Assembly: GCA_017304945.1 (NCBI GenBank)
Contig: JAFKLG010000060.1
Coordinates: 1-64,000 of the forward strand
From: Rhodospirillales bacterium
GTDB taxonomy: Bacteria > Pseudomonadota > Alphaproteobacteria > Acetobacterales > Acetobacteraceae
Direction of reading: 5' to 3'
DNA: 64,000 nt
The number at the start of each line of letters is the position of its first letter. The stretch's first letter is position 1. Of the stretch, positions 1 to 9,461 are shown piece after piece. The notes beneath the pieces are model-generated. The model did no database searches, was not told the DNA's origin, and saw only the letters and a list, made by a program, of their open reading frames with translations. Position numbers and translations under genes: made by a program.

Positions 1-29
1 CGGCGCTGGCCACGACTGCCGGCGCCTAA
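1..29 (+). CDS. C-terminal end of an upstream gene, probably cytochrome c oxidase subunit II
   Basis: Only the last eight codons (reading ALATTAGA) and a TAA stop at 27-29 are inside the window. Identity is inferred from position: in alphaproteobacteria the gene directly before ctaD is normally ctaC (subunit II). The residues themselves are not diagnostic. The AAGGAG at 28-33 overlaps this stop and serves the next gene. Confidence 0.35.
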
Positions 30-42
30 GGAGACAGACCAC

Positions 43-1635
43 ATGTCGGCGACGACACACGATCACGCGCATGACGATCACGACCACAAGCCCGGTTTCG
101 TGGCGCGTTGGCTGTTCAGCACGAACCACAAGGACATCGGCACGCTCTACCTGATCTTCGCGGTGTGCGCCGGGGTGATCGGCGGCATCCTGTCGATGAT
201 CATGCGGGCGCAGTTGAGCGTGCCGCACAACACGATCGTCACCTCCGGCCAGGAGTGGAACACGATCGTGACGGCGCACGGGCTGATCATGATCTTCTTC
301 ACGGTCATGCCGGCGCTGATCGGCGGGTTCGGCAACTGGTTCATCCCGCTGATGATCGGCGCGCCGGACATGGCGTTCCCGCGGCTCAACAACATCAGCT
401 TCTGGCTGCTGCCGCCGGCCTTCATCCTGATCATGACCGGGCTGTTCCTGGGCGAGTCGGGATCGGGGTGGACGCTGTATCCGCCGCTGTCGCTGTCGCA
501 ATACGAGCCCGGCCTCGGGATGGACTGCACGCTGTTCGCGCTGCATCTGGCCGGCATCTCCTCCCTGCTGGGCGCGATGAACTTCATCACCACCGTGTTC
601 AACATGCGCGCGCCCGGCATGACGATGCACAAGCTGCCGCTGTTCGTGTGGGCGGAGCTGGTGACGGCGTTCCTGCTGCTGCTGTCGGTGCCGGTGCTGG
701 CGGGCGCGATCACCATGCTGATCTGCGACCGCAATTTCGGCACCGCGTTCTTCGACCCGCAGGGCGGCGGCGATCCGGTGCTGTTCCAGCACCTGTTCTG
801 GTTCTTCGGCCACCCCGAAGTCTACATCATGATCCTGCCGGCCTTCGGCATCGTGAGCCACGTGGTGTCGACGTTCAGCCGCAAGCCGGTGTTCGGCTAT
901 CTCGGCATGGTCTACGCCATGGTCGGGATTGGCGCGGTCGGGTTCGTGGTGTGGGCGCACCACATGTTCATCTCGGGCATCGACGTGGACACGCGCGCCT
1001 ACTTCATGGCGGCGACGATGGTCATCGCGGTGCCGACCGGGATCAAGATCTTCTCCTGGATCGCGACGATGTGGGGCGGGTCGATCGAGCTGAAGACGCC
1101 GATGCTGTGGGCGATCGGGTTCATCTTCGTGTTCACCATCGGCGGCGTCACCGGGGTCGTGCTGTCGAACGCGGGCATCGACCAGATCGTGCACAACACC
1201 TACTACGTGATCGCGCACTTCCACTACGTGCTGTCGCTGGGAGCGGTGTTCGGGATCTTCTGCGGGTTCTACTACTGGATCGGCAAGATGTCGGGTCACC
1301 AGTATCCGGAGTTCTGGGGCAAGGTGCATTTCTGGATGACGTTCATCGGCGTCAACCTGACCTTCTTCCCGCAGCACTTCCTGGGACTGTCGGGGATGCC
1401 GCGGCGCTACCCGGACTACCCGAACGCCTTCGCGGGCTGGAACATGGTGTCCTCGATCGGCGCCTACATCGCCGGGGCCTCGGTGCTGGTGTTCCTCTAT
1501 GTCTGCTTCCGCACCTTCACCTCGAAGGAGCACGTCGCCGACAACTACTGGGGCGAAGGCGCCACCACCCTCGAGTGGACACAGACCTCCCCGCCCGCCT
1601 TCCACACCTATGCGGAACTGCCGCGGATTCAGTGA
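43..1635 (+). CDS. ctaD: Cytochrome c oxidase subunit I (aa3-type)
   Basis: Catalytic subunit of the proton-pumping terminal oxidase in the inner membrane, carrying heme a and the heme a3/CuB centre. The 530-residue length and about 12 membrane segments are typical. Visible metal ligands: H79 in TAHGLIM (heme a), H257 in HPEVY with H306/H307 (CuB), and H392/H394 in HFHYV (heme a3 and heme a). Y261 of HPEVY would form the usual His-Tyr cross-link. The N-terminus is His/Asp-rich, common in this family. The start is supported by AAGGAG at 28-33. First gene of a run with ctaB, coxF, ctaG and ctaE. Confidence 0.98.
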   Translation: MSATTHDHAHDDHDHKPGFVARWLFSTNHKDIGTLYLIFAVCAGVIGGILSMIMRAQLSVPHNTIVTSGQEWNTIVTAHGLIMIFFTVMPALIGGFGNWFIPLMIGAPDMAFPRLNNISFWLLPPAFILIMTGLFLGESGSGWTLYPPLSLSQYEPGLGMDCTLFALHLAGISSLLGAMNFITTVFNMRAPGMTMHKLPLFVWAELVTAFLLLLSVPVLAGAITMLICDRNFGTAFFDPQGGGDPVLFQHLFWFFGHPEVYIMILPAFGIVSHVVSTFSRKPVFGYLGMVYAMVGIGAVGFVVWAHHMFISGIDVDTRAYFMAATMVIAVPTGIKIFSWIATMWGGSIELKTPMLWAIGFIFVFTIGGVTGVVLSNAGIDQIVHNTYYVIAHFHYVLSLGAVFGIFCGFYYWIGKMSGHQYPEFWGKVHFWMTFIGVNLTFFPQHFLGLSGMPRRYPDYPNAFAGWNMVSSIGAYIAGASVLVFLYVCFRTFTSKEHVADNYWGEGATTLEWTQTSPPAFHTYAELPRIQ

Positions 1636-2539
1636 GGCTCCTGCCTTCGCGCAGGAGGCCGAGGTGCGGGATTGGATCGCCCTGCTCAAGCCGCGGGTGA
1701 TGACGCTGGTCGTCTTCACCGGGCTGATCGGGCTGATCGTCGCCCCCGGGCATCTGCATCCGGTGCTGGGCTTCACCGCGATCCTGTGCATCGCGGTGGC
1801 GGCCGGGGCGTGCGGTGCCATCAACATGTGGTACGACCGGGATATCGACGCTGTGATGCGGCGGACCCGCAATCGGCCGATCCCCGCCGGCCGCATCGCG
1901 CCGAACGCGGCGCTGGGATACGGCATCACGCTCGCCGCCGGATCGGTGGTGATGATGGGGCTGGCGGTGAACCTGGCCGCCGCGTCCGTGCTCGCGCTGT
2001 CGATCGGCTTCTACGTCTTCGTCTACACGATGTGGCTGAAGCGGCGTACGCCGCAGAACATCGTCATCGGCGGTGCCGCCGGCGCGTTCCCGCCGGTGAT
2101 CGGCTGGGCGGCGGTGACCGGGTCGGTGGACCTGATCCCGCTCGTGCTGTTCGGCATCGTGTTCATCTGGACCCCGCCGCATTTCTGGTCGCTCGCGCTG
2201 TGGGCGAACGAGGACTACCGGCGGGCCGGCGTGCCCATGCTGCCGGTGGTCGCCGGCGCCAAGGAGACGCGCAAGCAGATCGTGCTCTACACGCTGCTGC
2301 TGGTGCCGCTGTCGCTGGCGCCCTGGATGCTGGGCTTCTCCGGCATGATCTACGCCGCCTCCGCGGCGGTGCTGGGCGCGGGCTTCCTGGCCGCGGTGTG
2401 GCGGGTGGCGACCGACCGGCAGGATGCGGCTGGCGTGAGCCTGACCAACGACGCACCCGCACGGGCCGCCTTCAAGTTCTCGATCCTGTACCTGTTCGCC
2501 CTGTTCGCTGCCCTGGCGGTCGATCGGCTGGCGGGCTAG
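1610..2539 (+). CDS. ctaB: Protoheme IX farnesyltransferase (heme O synthase)
   Basis: UbiA-family membrane prenyltransferase that adds farnesyl to heme b, the first step toward heme a for CtaD. Family signature is clear: [14 protein letters not shown] near the N-terminus, then [19 protein letters not shown] with the Asp-rich prenyl-diphosphate site, and a second Asp-containing loop after the TPPHFW segment. Start choice is open. ATG 1610 overlaps ctaD by 26 bases and gives the usual short N-terminal extension; GTG 1664 has a better ribosome site (AGGAGG at 1653-1658). I used ATG 1610, giving 309 residues. Confidence 0.95.
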   Translation: MRNCRGFSEAPAFAQEAEVRDWIALLKPRVMTLVVFTGLIGLIVAPGHLHPVLGFTAILCIAVAAGACGAINMWYDRDIDAVMRRTRNRPIPAGRIAPNAALGYGITLAAGSVVMMGLAVNLAAASVLALSIGFYVFVYTMWLKRRTPQNIVIGGAAGAFPPVIGWAAVTGSVDLIPLVLFGIVFIWTPPHFWSLALWANEDYRRAGVPMLPVVAGAKETRKQIVLYTLLLVPLSLAPWMLGFSGMIYAASAAVLGAGFLAAVWRVATDRQDAAGVSLTNDAPARAAFKFSILYLFALFAALAVDRLAG

Positions 2540-2549
2540 ACGAGCGCGC

Positions 2550-2699
2550 ATGGCAATCACTCCACCGCGTCCGTCAACACGCGAAGCCGAAGAGATCCGT
2601 CGCCGCCGGCGCGGCCGAAACTTGGCAATGATGCTGGCGTTGTTTGCGCTGGTGGCGTTGTTCTATGCGATTACCATCGTCAAGATGACGAAGTCCTGA
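2550..2699 (+). CDS. Small CoxF-like membrane protein of the oxidase operon
   Basis: A 49-residue protein. It has a basic cytosolic head (residues 11-24 include RRRRRGR) followed by one membrane helix ending FYAITIVKM. That ending is characteristic of the tiny CoxF-type proteins found between ctaB and ctaG in alphaproteobacterial oxidase operons. Their role in oxidase assembly is presumed, not established. It sits 10 bases after ctaB and 2 bases before ctaG, so it is surely cotranscribed. Confidence 0.8.
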   Translation: MAITPPRPSTREAEEIRRRRRGRNLAMMLALFALVALFYAITIVKMTKS

Positions 2700-2701
2700 G
2701 A

Positions 2702-3352
2702 ATGTCCGCCGCACCTCCTCCCAACAACGCACGTCGCAACGGGCTGTTCGCCGTTGTCTGCGTGACCGTCGTGTTCGGTATGGTGGGGATGTCGTTTGCC
2801 GCCATCCCGCTGTACCGGCTGTTCTGCTCGGTGACCGGCTTCGGCGGCACGCCGAAGATCGGGCTCGAAGCGTCGCCGGGCGTGGTCGACAAGACCATCC
2901 GCGTGCGGTTCAACGCCGATACCAACCCCGCGCTGCCGTGGAAGTTCGCGCCCGACGTGAACGAGGTCACCGTCAAGCTGGGCGACGAGCAGATCGCCTT
3001 CTACAACGCCACGAACCTGGCGAAGGCGCCGGTCACGGGGATGGCGCTCTACAACGTCACGCCGGAAAAGGCGGGCAAGTATTTCCACAAGACCGCCTGC
3101 TTCTGCTTCAACCAGCAGACCCTGGCCGCCGGCCAGAAGATGGAATTCCCGGTCAGCTTCTGGGTCGATCCCGAGATCGCCCGCGACCCGAGCACCGCCG
3201 ACGTGCAGGTGATCACGCTGTCCTACACGTTCTTCCGTTCGCTGGACGATGCCGCCAAGACCGGCGCGCTCGCCAAGGCCGGCCCGCATGTCGGCCCGAT
3301 CTCGGCAGCGGAGGAAAAGGCACTCGAGGCGAAGAATGCCCGCACGAACTGA
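2702..3352 (+). CDS. ctaG: Cytochrome c oxidase assembly protein CtaG (Cox11)
   Basis: Copper chaperone that delivers copper for the CuB site of subunit I. The 216-residue protein has one N-terminal membrane helix (about residues 14-36) and a periplasmic beta domain. The Cu-binding CFCF motif is present in KTACFCFNQQ at about residue 140. The LYRLFCSVTGFGG segment after the helix is also typical. It starts two bases after the small CoxF-like gene, so translation is probably coupled. Confidence 0.96.
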   Translation: MSAAPPPNNARRNGLFAVVCVTVVFGMVGMSFAAIPLYRLFCSVTGFGGTPKIGLEASPGVVDKTIRVRFNADTNPALPWKFAPDVNEVTVKLGDEQIAFYNATNLAKAPVTGMALYNVTPEKAGKYFHKTACFCFNQQTLAAGQKMEFPVSFWVDPEIARDPSTADVQVITLSYTFFRSLDDAAKTGALAKAGPHVGPISAAEEKALEAKNARTN

Positions 3353-3514
3353 GCGTGCGGCGAACGACACGGTTCGGGGCGCGGTCCTCGACCGGGCCGC
3401 GGGCGCGCCTCTCGCGCGGATGCGGGGAGCGAGACTTGAAGTGACATCCGATTTCGCGATGATGCGGCAGCCGTGTCGGGGCGGATTCCCCGGCCAAGCA
3501 GTCATGGGTACGTC

Positions 3515-4366
3515 ATGAGCAGCGACGCACACGGCGCCACGGTGCCGGCCACCAGTTCCGGGATCAAACAGCCCTATCACCTGGTGAATCCCAGCCCGTG
3601 GCCGCTGACCGGGTCCATCGGTGGCTTCCTCACCGTCCTGGGCATCGTCTTCGCCGCCCATTTCGGCAGCTACATCATGCTGGTGGTCGGCCTCGCGGTC
3701 GTGCTGGCGACGATGTTCTTCTGGTGGCGCGACGTGCTGCGCGAGTCGCGGGAGCCCGGGGCACACGGCCCGATCGTGCAGCTCGGCCTCCGCTACGGCA
3801 TGACGCTGTTCATCGCCTCGGAGGTGATGTTCTTCGTCGGCTTCTTCTGGGCCTATTTCAACTTCCTGATCCTGCCGGAGACCCAGGGCAACGGTCAGAC
3901 CGTGTGGCCGCCCAGCAATATCCATACCTTCGACCCGTTCCACCTGCCCTTCCTCAACACGATGATCCTGCTGCTCTCGGGCACGACGATCACCTGGGCG
4001 CACCACTCGCTGCTAGCGGGTGACCGCAAGGGCATGCTCCGCGGCCTCGGGCTTACCGTGCTGCTGGGCCTCACCTTCACCGTCTGCCAGGTGATCGAGT
4101 ACTCGAACGCGCCGTTCAAGTTCGTCGGCGGCGGCATCTATCCGTCGGTGTTCTTCCTGGCGACCGGGTTCCATGGGTTCCACGTGATCGTCGGCACCTG
4201 CTTCCTGCTCGTCTGCTGGTTCCGTGCCCGCGATAATCAGTTCACGCCGCAGCGCCATTTCGGCTTCGAGGCCGCGGCCTGGTACTGGCACTTCGTCGAT
4301 GTGGTGTGGCTGTTCCTGTTCACCTGCATCTACTGGTACGGCGCCGGTCAGATCGCCGTCGAGTGA
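3515..4366 (+). CDS. ctaE: Cytochrome c oxidase subunit III
   Basis: Seven-helix core subunit of the aa3 oxidase, 283 residues from ATG 3515. The N-terminal QPYHLVNPSPWPLTGS and the C-terminal AAWYWHFVDVVWLFLF are signatures of subunit III. An in-frame ATG at 3473 would add 14 residues unlike the family, so I chose the later start. A gap of about 160 bases separates it from ctaG; I see no further gene there. Its stop overlaps the GTG start of the DUF983 gene (GTGA). Confidence 0.97.
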   Translation: MSSDAHGATVPATSSGIKQPYHLVNPSPWPLTGSIGGFLTVLGIVFAAHFGSYIMLVVGLAVVLATMFFWWRDVLRESREPGAHGPIVQLGLRYGMTLFIASEVMFFVGFFWAYFNFLILPETQGNGQTVWPPSNIHTFDPFHLPFLNTMILLLSGTTITWAHHSLLAGDRKGMLRGLGLTVLLGLTFTVCQVIEYSNAPFKFVGGGIYPSVFFLATGFHGFHVIVGTCFLLVCWFRARDNQFTPQRHFGFEAAAWYWHFVDVVWLFLFTCIYWYGAGQIAVE

Positions 4367-4737
4367 GCGAAACGCCGACCTCCTGGCCGCGGCTCCCGAT
4401 CGTCCAGGTGGCTCTCGCCGGTCGATGCCCCCGCTGCGGCAAGGGTCGGCTGTTCAAGGGTGTGCTCCAGGTCCGCGACCAATGTGAGGTCTGCGGCCTG
4501 GATCTTCGCCAGAGCGATGTGGGGGATGGCGCAGCCGTCCCCGCCCTGTTCGTGCTGGGCACCATCATCGTCGGGCTCGCCTTCTGGGTGGAGTTCCGCT
4601 TCTCTCCACCGCTCTGGGTCCATGCCGTGGTGTGGCCGATCGTCTCGGTGCCGCTGGCCATCGGCCTGATCCGTCCGACCAAGGCCGCCCTGGTGGCCAT
4701 GCAATACCGCTACCGCCGCAGCGAGATGGGCTTGTGA
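4363..4737 (+). CDS. DUF983 family zinc-ribbon membrane protein
   Basis: A 124-residue protein with an N-terminal zinc ribbon (CPRCGKGRLFKG ... CEVCGLD) followed by two hydrophobic helices. This is the DUF983 layout. Members commonly sit between the subunit III gene and SURF1 in alphaproteobacterial oxidase loci, which suggests a part in oxidase maturation; no function is proven. GTG start 4363 overlaps the ctaE stop, and its own stop overlaps the next start, so the three genes are coupled. Confidence 0.88.
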   Translation: MSETPTSWPRLPIVQVALAGRCPRCGKGRLFKGVLQVRDQCEVCGLDLRQSDVGDGAAVPALFVLGTIIVGLAFWVEFRFSPPLWVHAVVWPIVSVPLAIGLIRPTKAALVAMQYRYRRSEMGL

Positions 4738-5426
4738 CAGCACACGCGCGCCGGCTGATCCTGCCGGGGCTGACGACCTTGGCGATGCTCCTGGTCCTGA
4801 TCGCCCTCGGCACCTGGCAGGTCGAGCGGCTGCAGTGGAAGCGGGGCGTGCTGGCGCAGATCGCCGCCGCCGAAGCCGGGGCGCCCGGGCCGCTGACCGA
4901 TGCGCCGGAGCCCTACACCAAGGTCGAGGTCACCGGACACCTGCGCACCGATCTCGCCGCGCTGTACGGCGCGGAGGTGCGCGAGACGCTGTCCGGCCCG
5001 CAGATGGGCAGCGAGCTGATCGTGCCGCTGGAGCGCGACGGCAAGCCCCCGGTGCTGGTGGATCGTGGCTGGGTGCCCGCCACACGCAAGGCGCCGCTGT
5101 CGCAGCCCGAAGGCACCACCACGGTGGTCGGCTATGTCCGGCCGCCCTCGGAGCCGGGCTGGTTCAGCGCCAAGGACGATCCGCCCGCGCGGCTCTTCTA
5201 CACGCTCGACCCGGTCGCGATCGGCCGCGCCCTCGGATTGCCCACCGTGAGCCCCTATACGGTCGTGGCGATGGGGCCCGAACCGCCGGAGCACTGGCCC
5301 GATCCGGCGAAGCACCTGCCGCGACCGCCGAACAACCACCTGTCCTACGCGATCACCTGGTACGGCCTGGCGATCGCGCTGGTCGTCATCTTCGCCCTCT
5401 GGGCCCGAAAGACGGTGCACCAATGA
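4734..5426 (+). CDS. SURF1 family oxidase assembly protein
   Basis: Inner-membrane factor that helps insert heme a into subunit I. The 230-residue protein has the hallmark two-helix hairpin. The N-terminal helix runs into GTWQVERLQWK, a periplasmic domain follows with VDRGWVP, and the C-terminal helix contains the conserved YAITWYGLAI. GTG 4734 overlaps the DUF983 stop (GTGA). The stop overlaps the carboxypeptidase start (ATGA). Confidence 0.93.
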   Translation: MTAHARRLILPGLTTLAMLLVLIALGTWQVERLQWKRGVLAQIAAAEAGAPGPLTDAPEPYTKVEVTGHLRTDLAALYGAEVRETLSGPQMGSELIVPLERDGKPPVLVDRGWVPATRKAPLSQPEGTTTVVGYVRPPSEPGWFSAKDDPPARLFYTLDPVAIGRALGLPTVSPYTVVAMGPEPPEHWPDPAKHLPRPPNNHLSYAITWYGLAIALVVIFALWARKTVHQ

Positions 5427-6922
5427 CCGCGAACAGCGCCTACCACCGACTGAGTTCCCGCTTCGCCCGCATCGCGACGATTGGCGAAGCCGCATCCATG
5501 CTGAGCTGGGATGCCGCCACGATGATGCCCACCGGCGGCGGCGCGGCCCGCGGCGACCAGCTCGCCGTGCTGGCCGGCCTCGCGCATCGCGAACTCGTGG
5601 CGCCCGAGGTGAACGACGAGCTCGAGGCGGCAACCCAGGAAGTCGGCCCCGCCGATCCGTGGCGCGATGCCAACCTGAAGCTGATGCGCCACGCCTATGT
5701 GCGGGCAACCGCGTTGCCGGCCGATCTGGTGGAGGCCCAGGCGCGTGCCAATTCCGCCTGCGAGAAGGTGTGGCGAGAGGCGCGCCGCACGGCTTCCTTC
5801 GCGCTCGTGCGCCCGCAGCTCGAGGAAGTCGTGCGCCTCGTGCGCGAGGCCGCCGCGGCGCTCGGCCCGGCGCTCGGCCTCTCGCCCTACGACGCGCTGA
5901 TGGACGGGTATCAGCGCGGCATCGGCGCCGCGGACGTTGGTCCGGTGTTCGCGGACTATGAGCGCTTCCTGCGGCGCGCTTTGCCCGAGGCCGAGGCGCG
6001 GCAGGCCGCCCGTCCCGCGCCGGAGCGGCCGACCGGTCCATTCCCGATCGCACAGCAAGAGGCGTTCTGCCGGTCGCTGTCCGCGCGCCTCGGCCTCGAC
6101 TTCAACCATGCGCGGCTCGACCGGTCCGCGCACCCGTTCTCCGGCGGCACGGCCACCGACGTGCGCATCACCACGCGCTACACCGAGGCGGACTTCACCC
6201 AGGCCGTGCTGGCCGTGGTGCATGAGACCGGGCACGCGCTGTACGAGCGCGGGCTGCCCGTCGCCTGGGCGCGCCAGCCGGTGGGCGAGGCTGCCGGGAT
6301 GGCGGCGCATGAGAGCCAGTCCTTGATCATCGAGATGCAGGCCTGCCGCTCCGACGCGTTCCTGTCCTGGATCGGCCGCGAGCTGCACGCGACGTTCGGC
6401 GGCGATGCCGCGCCATATGCCCCCGACAACCTGGCGCGGCTGTGGCGACGAGTGGATCGTGGTTTCATCCGCGTCGAGGCGGACGAGATGACGTATCCCG
6501 CCCACGTCATTCTGCGCTTCCGGTTGGAGCAGGCGCTGGTGTCGGGAGACCTGGCGGTCGCCGATCTGCCGGGCGCGTGGAACGATGGGTTCCGCGACCT
6601 GCTGGGCCTGGTGCCGCCGGACGACGCGCGCGGCTGCCTGCAGGACATCCACTGGTACGACGGTGCGATCGGCTATTTCCCCAGCTATACGCTGGGTGCG
6701 ATGGCCGCCGCGCAGTTGATGGCGGCGGCGCGGCGCAGCATCCCCGACCTGGACGCAGCACTGGCACAAGGCGACCTGTCCCCGCTGCTCACCTGGCTGC
6801 GCACCCATGTCCATGGCGTCGGCAGCCGGCTCGGGTTCAACGAGCTGCTGGAAGCGGCGACGGGCAAGCGGCTGGACCCGTCGGATTTCGAGGCGCACCT
6901 GACGGCGCGCTACCTGACGTAA
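5423..6922 (+). CDS. Carboxypeptidase M32 (Taq family metallopeptidase)
   Basis: Zinc metallocarboxypeptidase of the M32 family, removing C-terminal residues from peptides, cytosolic (no signal peptide). Length 499 residues matches the family. The HETGH zinc motif is at residues 267-271, and HESQS about 30 residues later supplies the third ligand Glu. The N-terminus (SMLSWDAATMMP) and the DEMTYPAHVILRF segment are family signatures. It overlaps the SURF1 stop by four bases, so it is read as the last gene of the oxidase run, though no functional link is known. Confidence 0.95.
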   Translation: MTANSAYHRLSSRFARIATIGEAASMLSWDAATMMPTGGGAARGDQLAVLAGLAHRELVAPEVNDELEAATQEVGPADPWRDANLKLMRHAYVRATALPADLVEAQARANSACEKVWREARRTASFALVRPQLEEVVRLVREAAAALGPALGLSPYDALMDGYQRGIGAADVGPVFADYERFLRRALPEAEARQAARPAPERPTGPFPIAQQEAFCRSLSARLGLDFNHARLDRSAHPFSGGTATDVRITTRYTEADFTQAVLAVVHETGHALYERGLPVAWARQPVGEAAGMAAHESQSLIIEMQACRSDAFLSWIGRELHATFGGDAAPYAPDNLARLWRRVDRGFIRVEADEMTYPAHVILRFRLEQALVSGDLAVADLPGAWNDGFRDLLGLVPPDDARGCLQDIHWYDGAIGYFPSYTLGAMAAAQLMAAARRSIPDLDAALAQGDLSPLLTWLRTHVHGVGSRLGFNELLEAATGKRLDPSDFEAHLTARYLT

Positions 6923-6968
6923 GCGATGCTGCTTCCGCGTCTCATGGCGGCGGCCGGAACGGCCATCT

Positions 6969-7010
6969 GCGACGTTCGGCATGGGCGGAGCGTGGCCACC
7001 CGAACGTCGC
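6969..7010 (+). terminator. Inverted repeat after the carboxypeptidase gene
   Basis: Perfect 11-bp arms (GCGACGTTCGG at 6969-6979 and its complement at 7000-7010) around a 20-base loop, 47 bases downstream of the carboxypeptidase stop. The loop is long and there is no T-run, so intrinsic termination is only likely. Confidence 0.5.
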
Positions 7011-7034
7011 GCATGACACAGGAGGGCGTCGGCA

Positions 7035-7055
7035 CGGCCCCAAGGCGAGGGGCCG
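7035..7055 (-). terminator. Hairpin after the LIV-type operon
   Basis: CGGCCCC (7035-7041) and GGGGCCG (7049-7055) form a 7-bp GC stem with a 7-base loop, six bases beyond the stop of the minus-strand binding-protein gene. This is a plausible end of the long minus-strand operon. Confidence 0.5.
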
Positions 7056-7061
7056 CGTCGA

Positions 7062-8228
7062 TCAGTAGCCGAGCGGCTTGTCGGCTGCCTTCACCCAATG
7101 GCCGTCCTTGATCTGGCACAGGAAGGACTCGTTGGAGCCCTGATGCTTCTGCGGCCCGAAGCTGATCGCCGGTGAGCCGAATGCATCGTGGTAGTCCTTG
7201 ATCGACTCCATGCCGGCGATGAAGCTGTCCGCGGTCAGGTTCTTGCCCGCGTTCTCCAGCGCCTTCACCACGATCTGGCCACCCGTGTAGCCGATCTGCG
7301 CGGCGAAGTTCGGGTCCTTGCCGAACTGCTTGCGGTACTTGTCGACGAAGACCTTGGCTTCGCCGGTGGCTTCCTTCGGATCGATCACCAGCATCGGCGC
7401 CATCGAGTAGAAGCCTTCGCTGGCACCGCCCGGCATCTCGGCGACCGCCTCGTCGTAGCTTGCGGCCTGACCGAGCATGTCGACCTTCCAGCCGGTCTTG
7501 GTGATGGCGGAGATGATCTGCACGGTGTCGCGCACGATGCCGCCGATGACCACGAGATCGCAGTTCGCGTCACGCATCCGCGCCACCGAGGCACTGAAAT
7601 CCGTGTCGGTCGGCTTGTGCAGGGTTTCGCCGGCGAGCTTCAGGTTCTCCGCCTTGAGCTGATCGTTCACGCCCTGGCTGACGTCGCGGCCGAAGTCGGT
7701 GTCCTGCGACATGGCGCAGACGCGCTTCTTGCCACGCTGTTCGACGAAATATTTCACGCCTGAGCGGATCTGGTCGTAGTAGCTCGACCCGAGCGCGAAC
7801 TTGAACTTGTTGAACGGCTCGTACATGGAGCGTGCCGAGGTCAGCGGAAACACGTTCGCGACGCCCTTGGCGATCTGGTCCGGCATGACGGCGTTGTTCA
7901 TCGGGGTGCCGCCGTTCGCCACCAGGATGAACACGCCGTCGCGGTTGATCAGCTTGTTCGCGGCCTGCACCGAGCGCGGGACCTGGTATTGGTTGTCCTC
8001 GACGATGTACTTGATCTTGCGGCCGTCGATGCCGCCTTTTGCGTTGGCTTCCTCGAACACCATGCGATAGGCGTTGGAGTTGTTGAGACCCCACATCGCC
8101 GTCACGCCCGACAGGTCGGTGTAGGTGCCGATGACGATCTCGTTGTCAGTGACGCCGCGTTGCGTCTCTGCCCAGGCGGGGGCCGAGACCGCGGTAGCCA
8201 AGGCGGCGGCGAGTAGGGTCTTGCGCAT
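7062..8228 (-). CDS. LIV-type ABC transporter substrate-binding protein (copy 1)
   Basis: Periplasmic binding protein of the branched-chain amino acid (Peripla_BP_6) type, 388 residues, with a Sec signal peptide ending in APAWAE. The mature N-terminus (DNEIVIGTYTDLSG) and QVPRSVQAANKLI block are typical of the subgroup found with acyl-CoA metabolism genes. It closely resembles the neighbouring copy at 8244-9410, from which it is separated by 15 bases, so the two look like a tandem duplication. The substrate is unknown; such proteins often bind aromatic or aliphatic acids rather than amino acids. Confidence 0.92.
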   Translation of the reverse strand: MRKTLLAAALATAVSAPAWAETQRGVTDNEIVIGTYTDLSGVTAMWGLNNSNAYRMVFEEANAKGGIDGRKIKYIVEDNQYQVPRSVQAANKLINRDGVFILVANGGTPMNNAVMPDQIAKGVANVFPLTSARSMYEPFNKFKFALGSSYYDQIRSGVKYFVEQRGKKRVCAMSQDTDFGRDVSQGVNDQLKAENLKLAGETLHKPTDTDFSASVARMRDANCDLVVIGGIVRDTVQIISAITKTGWKVDMLGQAASYDEAVAEMPGGASEGFYSMAPMLVIDPKEATGEAKVFVDKYRKQFGKDPNFAAQIGYTGGQIVVKALENAGKNLTADSFIAGMESIKDYHDAFGSPAISFGPQKHQGSNESFLCQIKDGHWVKAADKPLGY

Positions 8229-8243
8229 GGTCCTCTCTTCTTC

Positions 8244-9410
8244 TCAGTAGCCGACGGGCCGTGCGTCGACCGGTACCCAGCGTCCGGCCTTGACGACGGT
8301 GAGGAAGGATTCGTTCGAGCCCTGATGCTTGTCGGGACCGAAGGTCATGGGCGGCGAACCGAAGATGTCCTGGTGGTTCTTGATCTGCTCCATCGCGGTG
8401 ATGAAGCTCTCGACCGTGAGGTTGCGCCCCGCGTTGCGCAGGCCTTCGATCACGAGTTCCGCGCCCATGATGCCGACCTGTGCCGCGAAGTTCGGGTCGT
8501 GGCCGAATCGCGCCTTGTACTTCTTCACGAAGTCCTGCACCGCGGGACGGGGATCGCCGGGGTCCGCATAGAGGATGGAGGTCATGGCGTACAGGCCTTC
8601 GGTGGCGCCGCCCGGCGCCTCGGCCACCGCCTGGTCATAGACCGCGACCTGGCCCAGCAGGTCGACGTTCCAGCCGCTCTTGCGGATGGCCGACACGATC
8701 TGGATGGTGTCGCGCACGATGCTGCCGAGCAGCACGAGATCGCAGTTGGCGTCGCGAAGTTTGGCGACGGAGGCGCTGAAGTCGGTGTCGGTCGATTTGT
8801 GCAGCGTCTCGGCGGTGAGGGCGACGTTCATCGCCTTGAGCTGGTCGCGGGCACCATCCATGACGTCGCGACCGAAGTCGCTGTCCTGCGACATGGCGCA
8901 GATCCGCTGTTTGCCGCGCTGCTCGATGAACAGCTTCACGCCGGCGCGCATCATGTCGTAGTACGACGCGGCGAGGCCGAACTTCAGGTGATGGAACGGG
9001 TAGTACATCGACCGCGCCGAGGTCAGCGGGAACATGTTCGGCACGTTCTTGGCGAGCTGATCGGGCATGACGGCGTTGTTCATCGGCGTGCCGTCGTTGG
9101 CGACCATGATGAAGACGTTGTCGCGGTTGATCAGCTTGTTCGCCGCCTGGACGGAGCGCGGCACCTGATACTGGTTGTCCTCGGTGATGAACTTGATCTT
9201 GCGGCCGTTGATGCCGCCTGCCTCGTTCACCGCGTCGAACATCATGCGCCAGGCGTTGTTGTTGTTGACGCCCCAGACGGCGGTGACGCCGGACAGGTCG
9301 GTGTAGGATCCGATGACGATCTCGGAGTCGGTGACTCCGCGTATTTCGGCGGCCTTGGCTGAGACGGCGAGAACGGTGCAGACGGCCACCGCGAGAAGGC
9401 TACGCAACAT
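8244..9410 (-). CDS. LIV-type ABC transporter substrate-binding protein (copy 2)
   Basis: Second periplasmic binding protein of the same family and same length (388 residues) from ATG 9410. That start has GGGAGG seven bases upstream and begins a clean signal peptide ending near SAKAAE. An ATG 24 bases earlier lacks these features. Shared blocks with copy 1 include EDNQYQVPRSVQAANKLINR and FPLTSARSMY. It is expected to deliver ligand to LivHMGF encoded upstream in the same operon. The divergence between the two copies suggests different ligands. Confidence 0.92.
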   Translation of the reverse strand: MLRSLLAVAVCTVLAVSAKAAEIRGVTDSEIVIGSYTDLSGVTAVWGVNNNNAWRMMFDAVNEAGGINGRKIKFITEDNQYQVPRSVQAANKLINRDNVFIMVANDGTPMNNAVMPDQLAKNVPNMFPLTSARSMYYPFHHLKFGLAASYYDMMRAGVKLFIEQRGKQRICAMSQDSDFGRDVMDGARDQLKAMNVALTAETLHKSTDTDFSASVAKLRDANCDLVLLGSIVRDTIQIVSAIRKSGWNVDLLGQVAVYDQAVAEAPGGATEGLYAMTSILYADPGDPRPAVQDFVKKYKARFGHDPNFAAQVGIMGAELVIEGLRNAGRNLTVESFITAMEQIKNHQDIFGSPPMTFGPDKHQGSNESFLTVVKAGRWVPVDARPVGY

Positions 9411-9461
9411 GTGGTCCCTCCCTTGTTCGGTCACCGGAGCGTGGACGTCCTGGCCGGTGTT

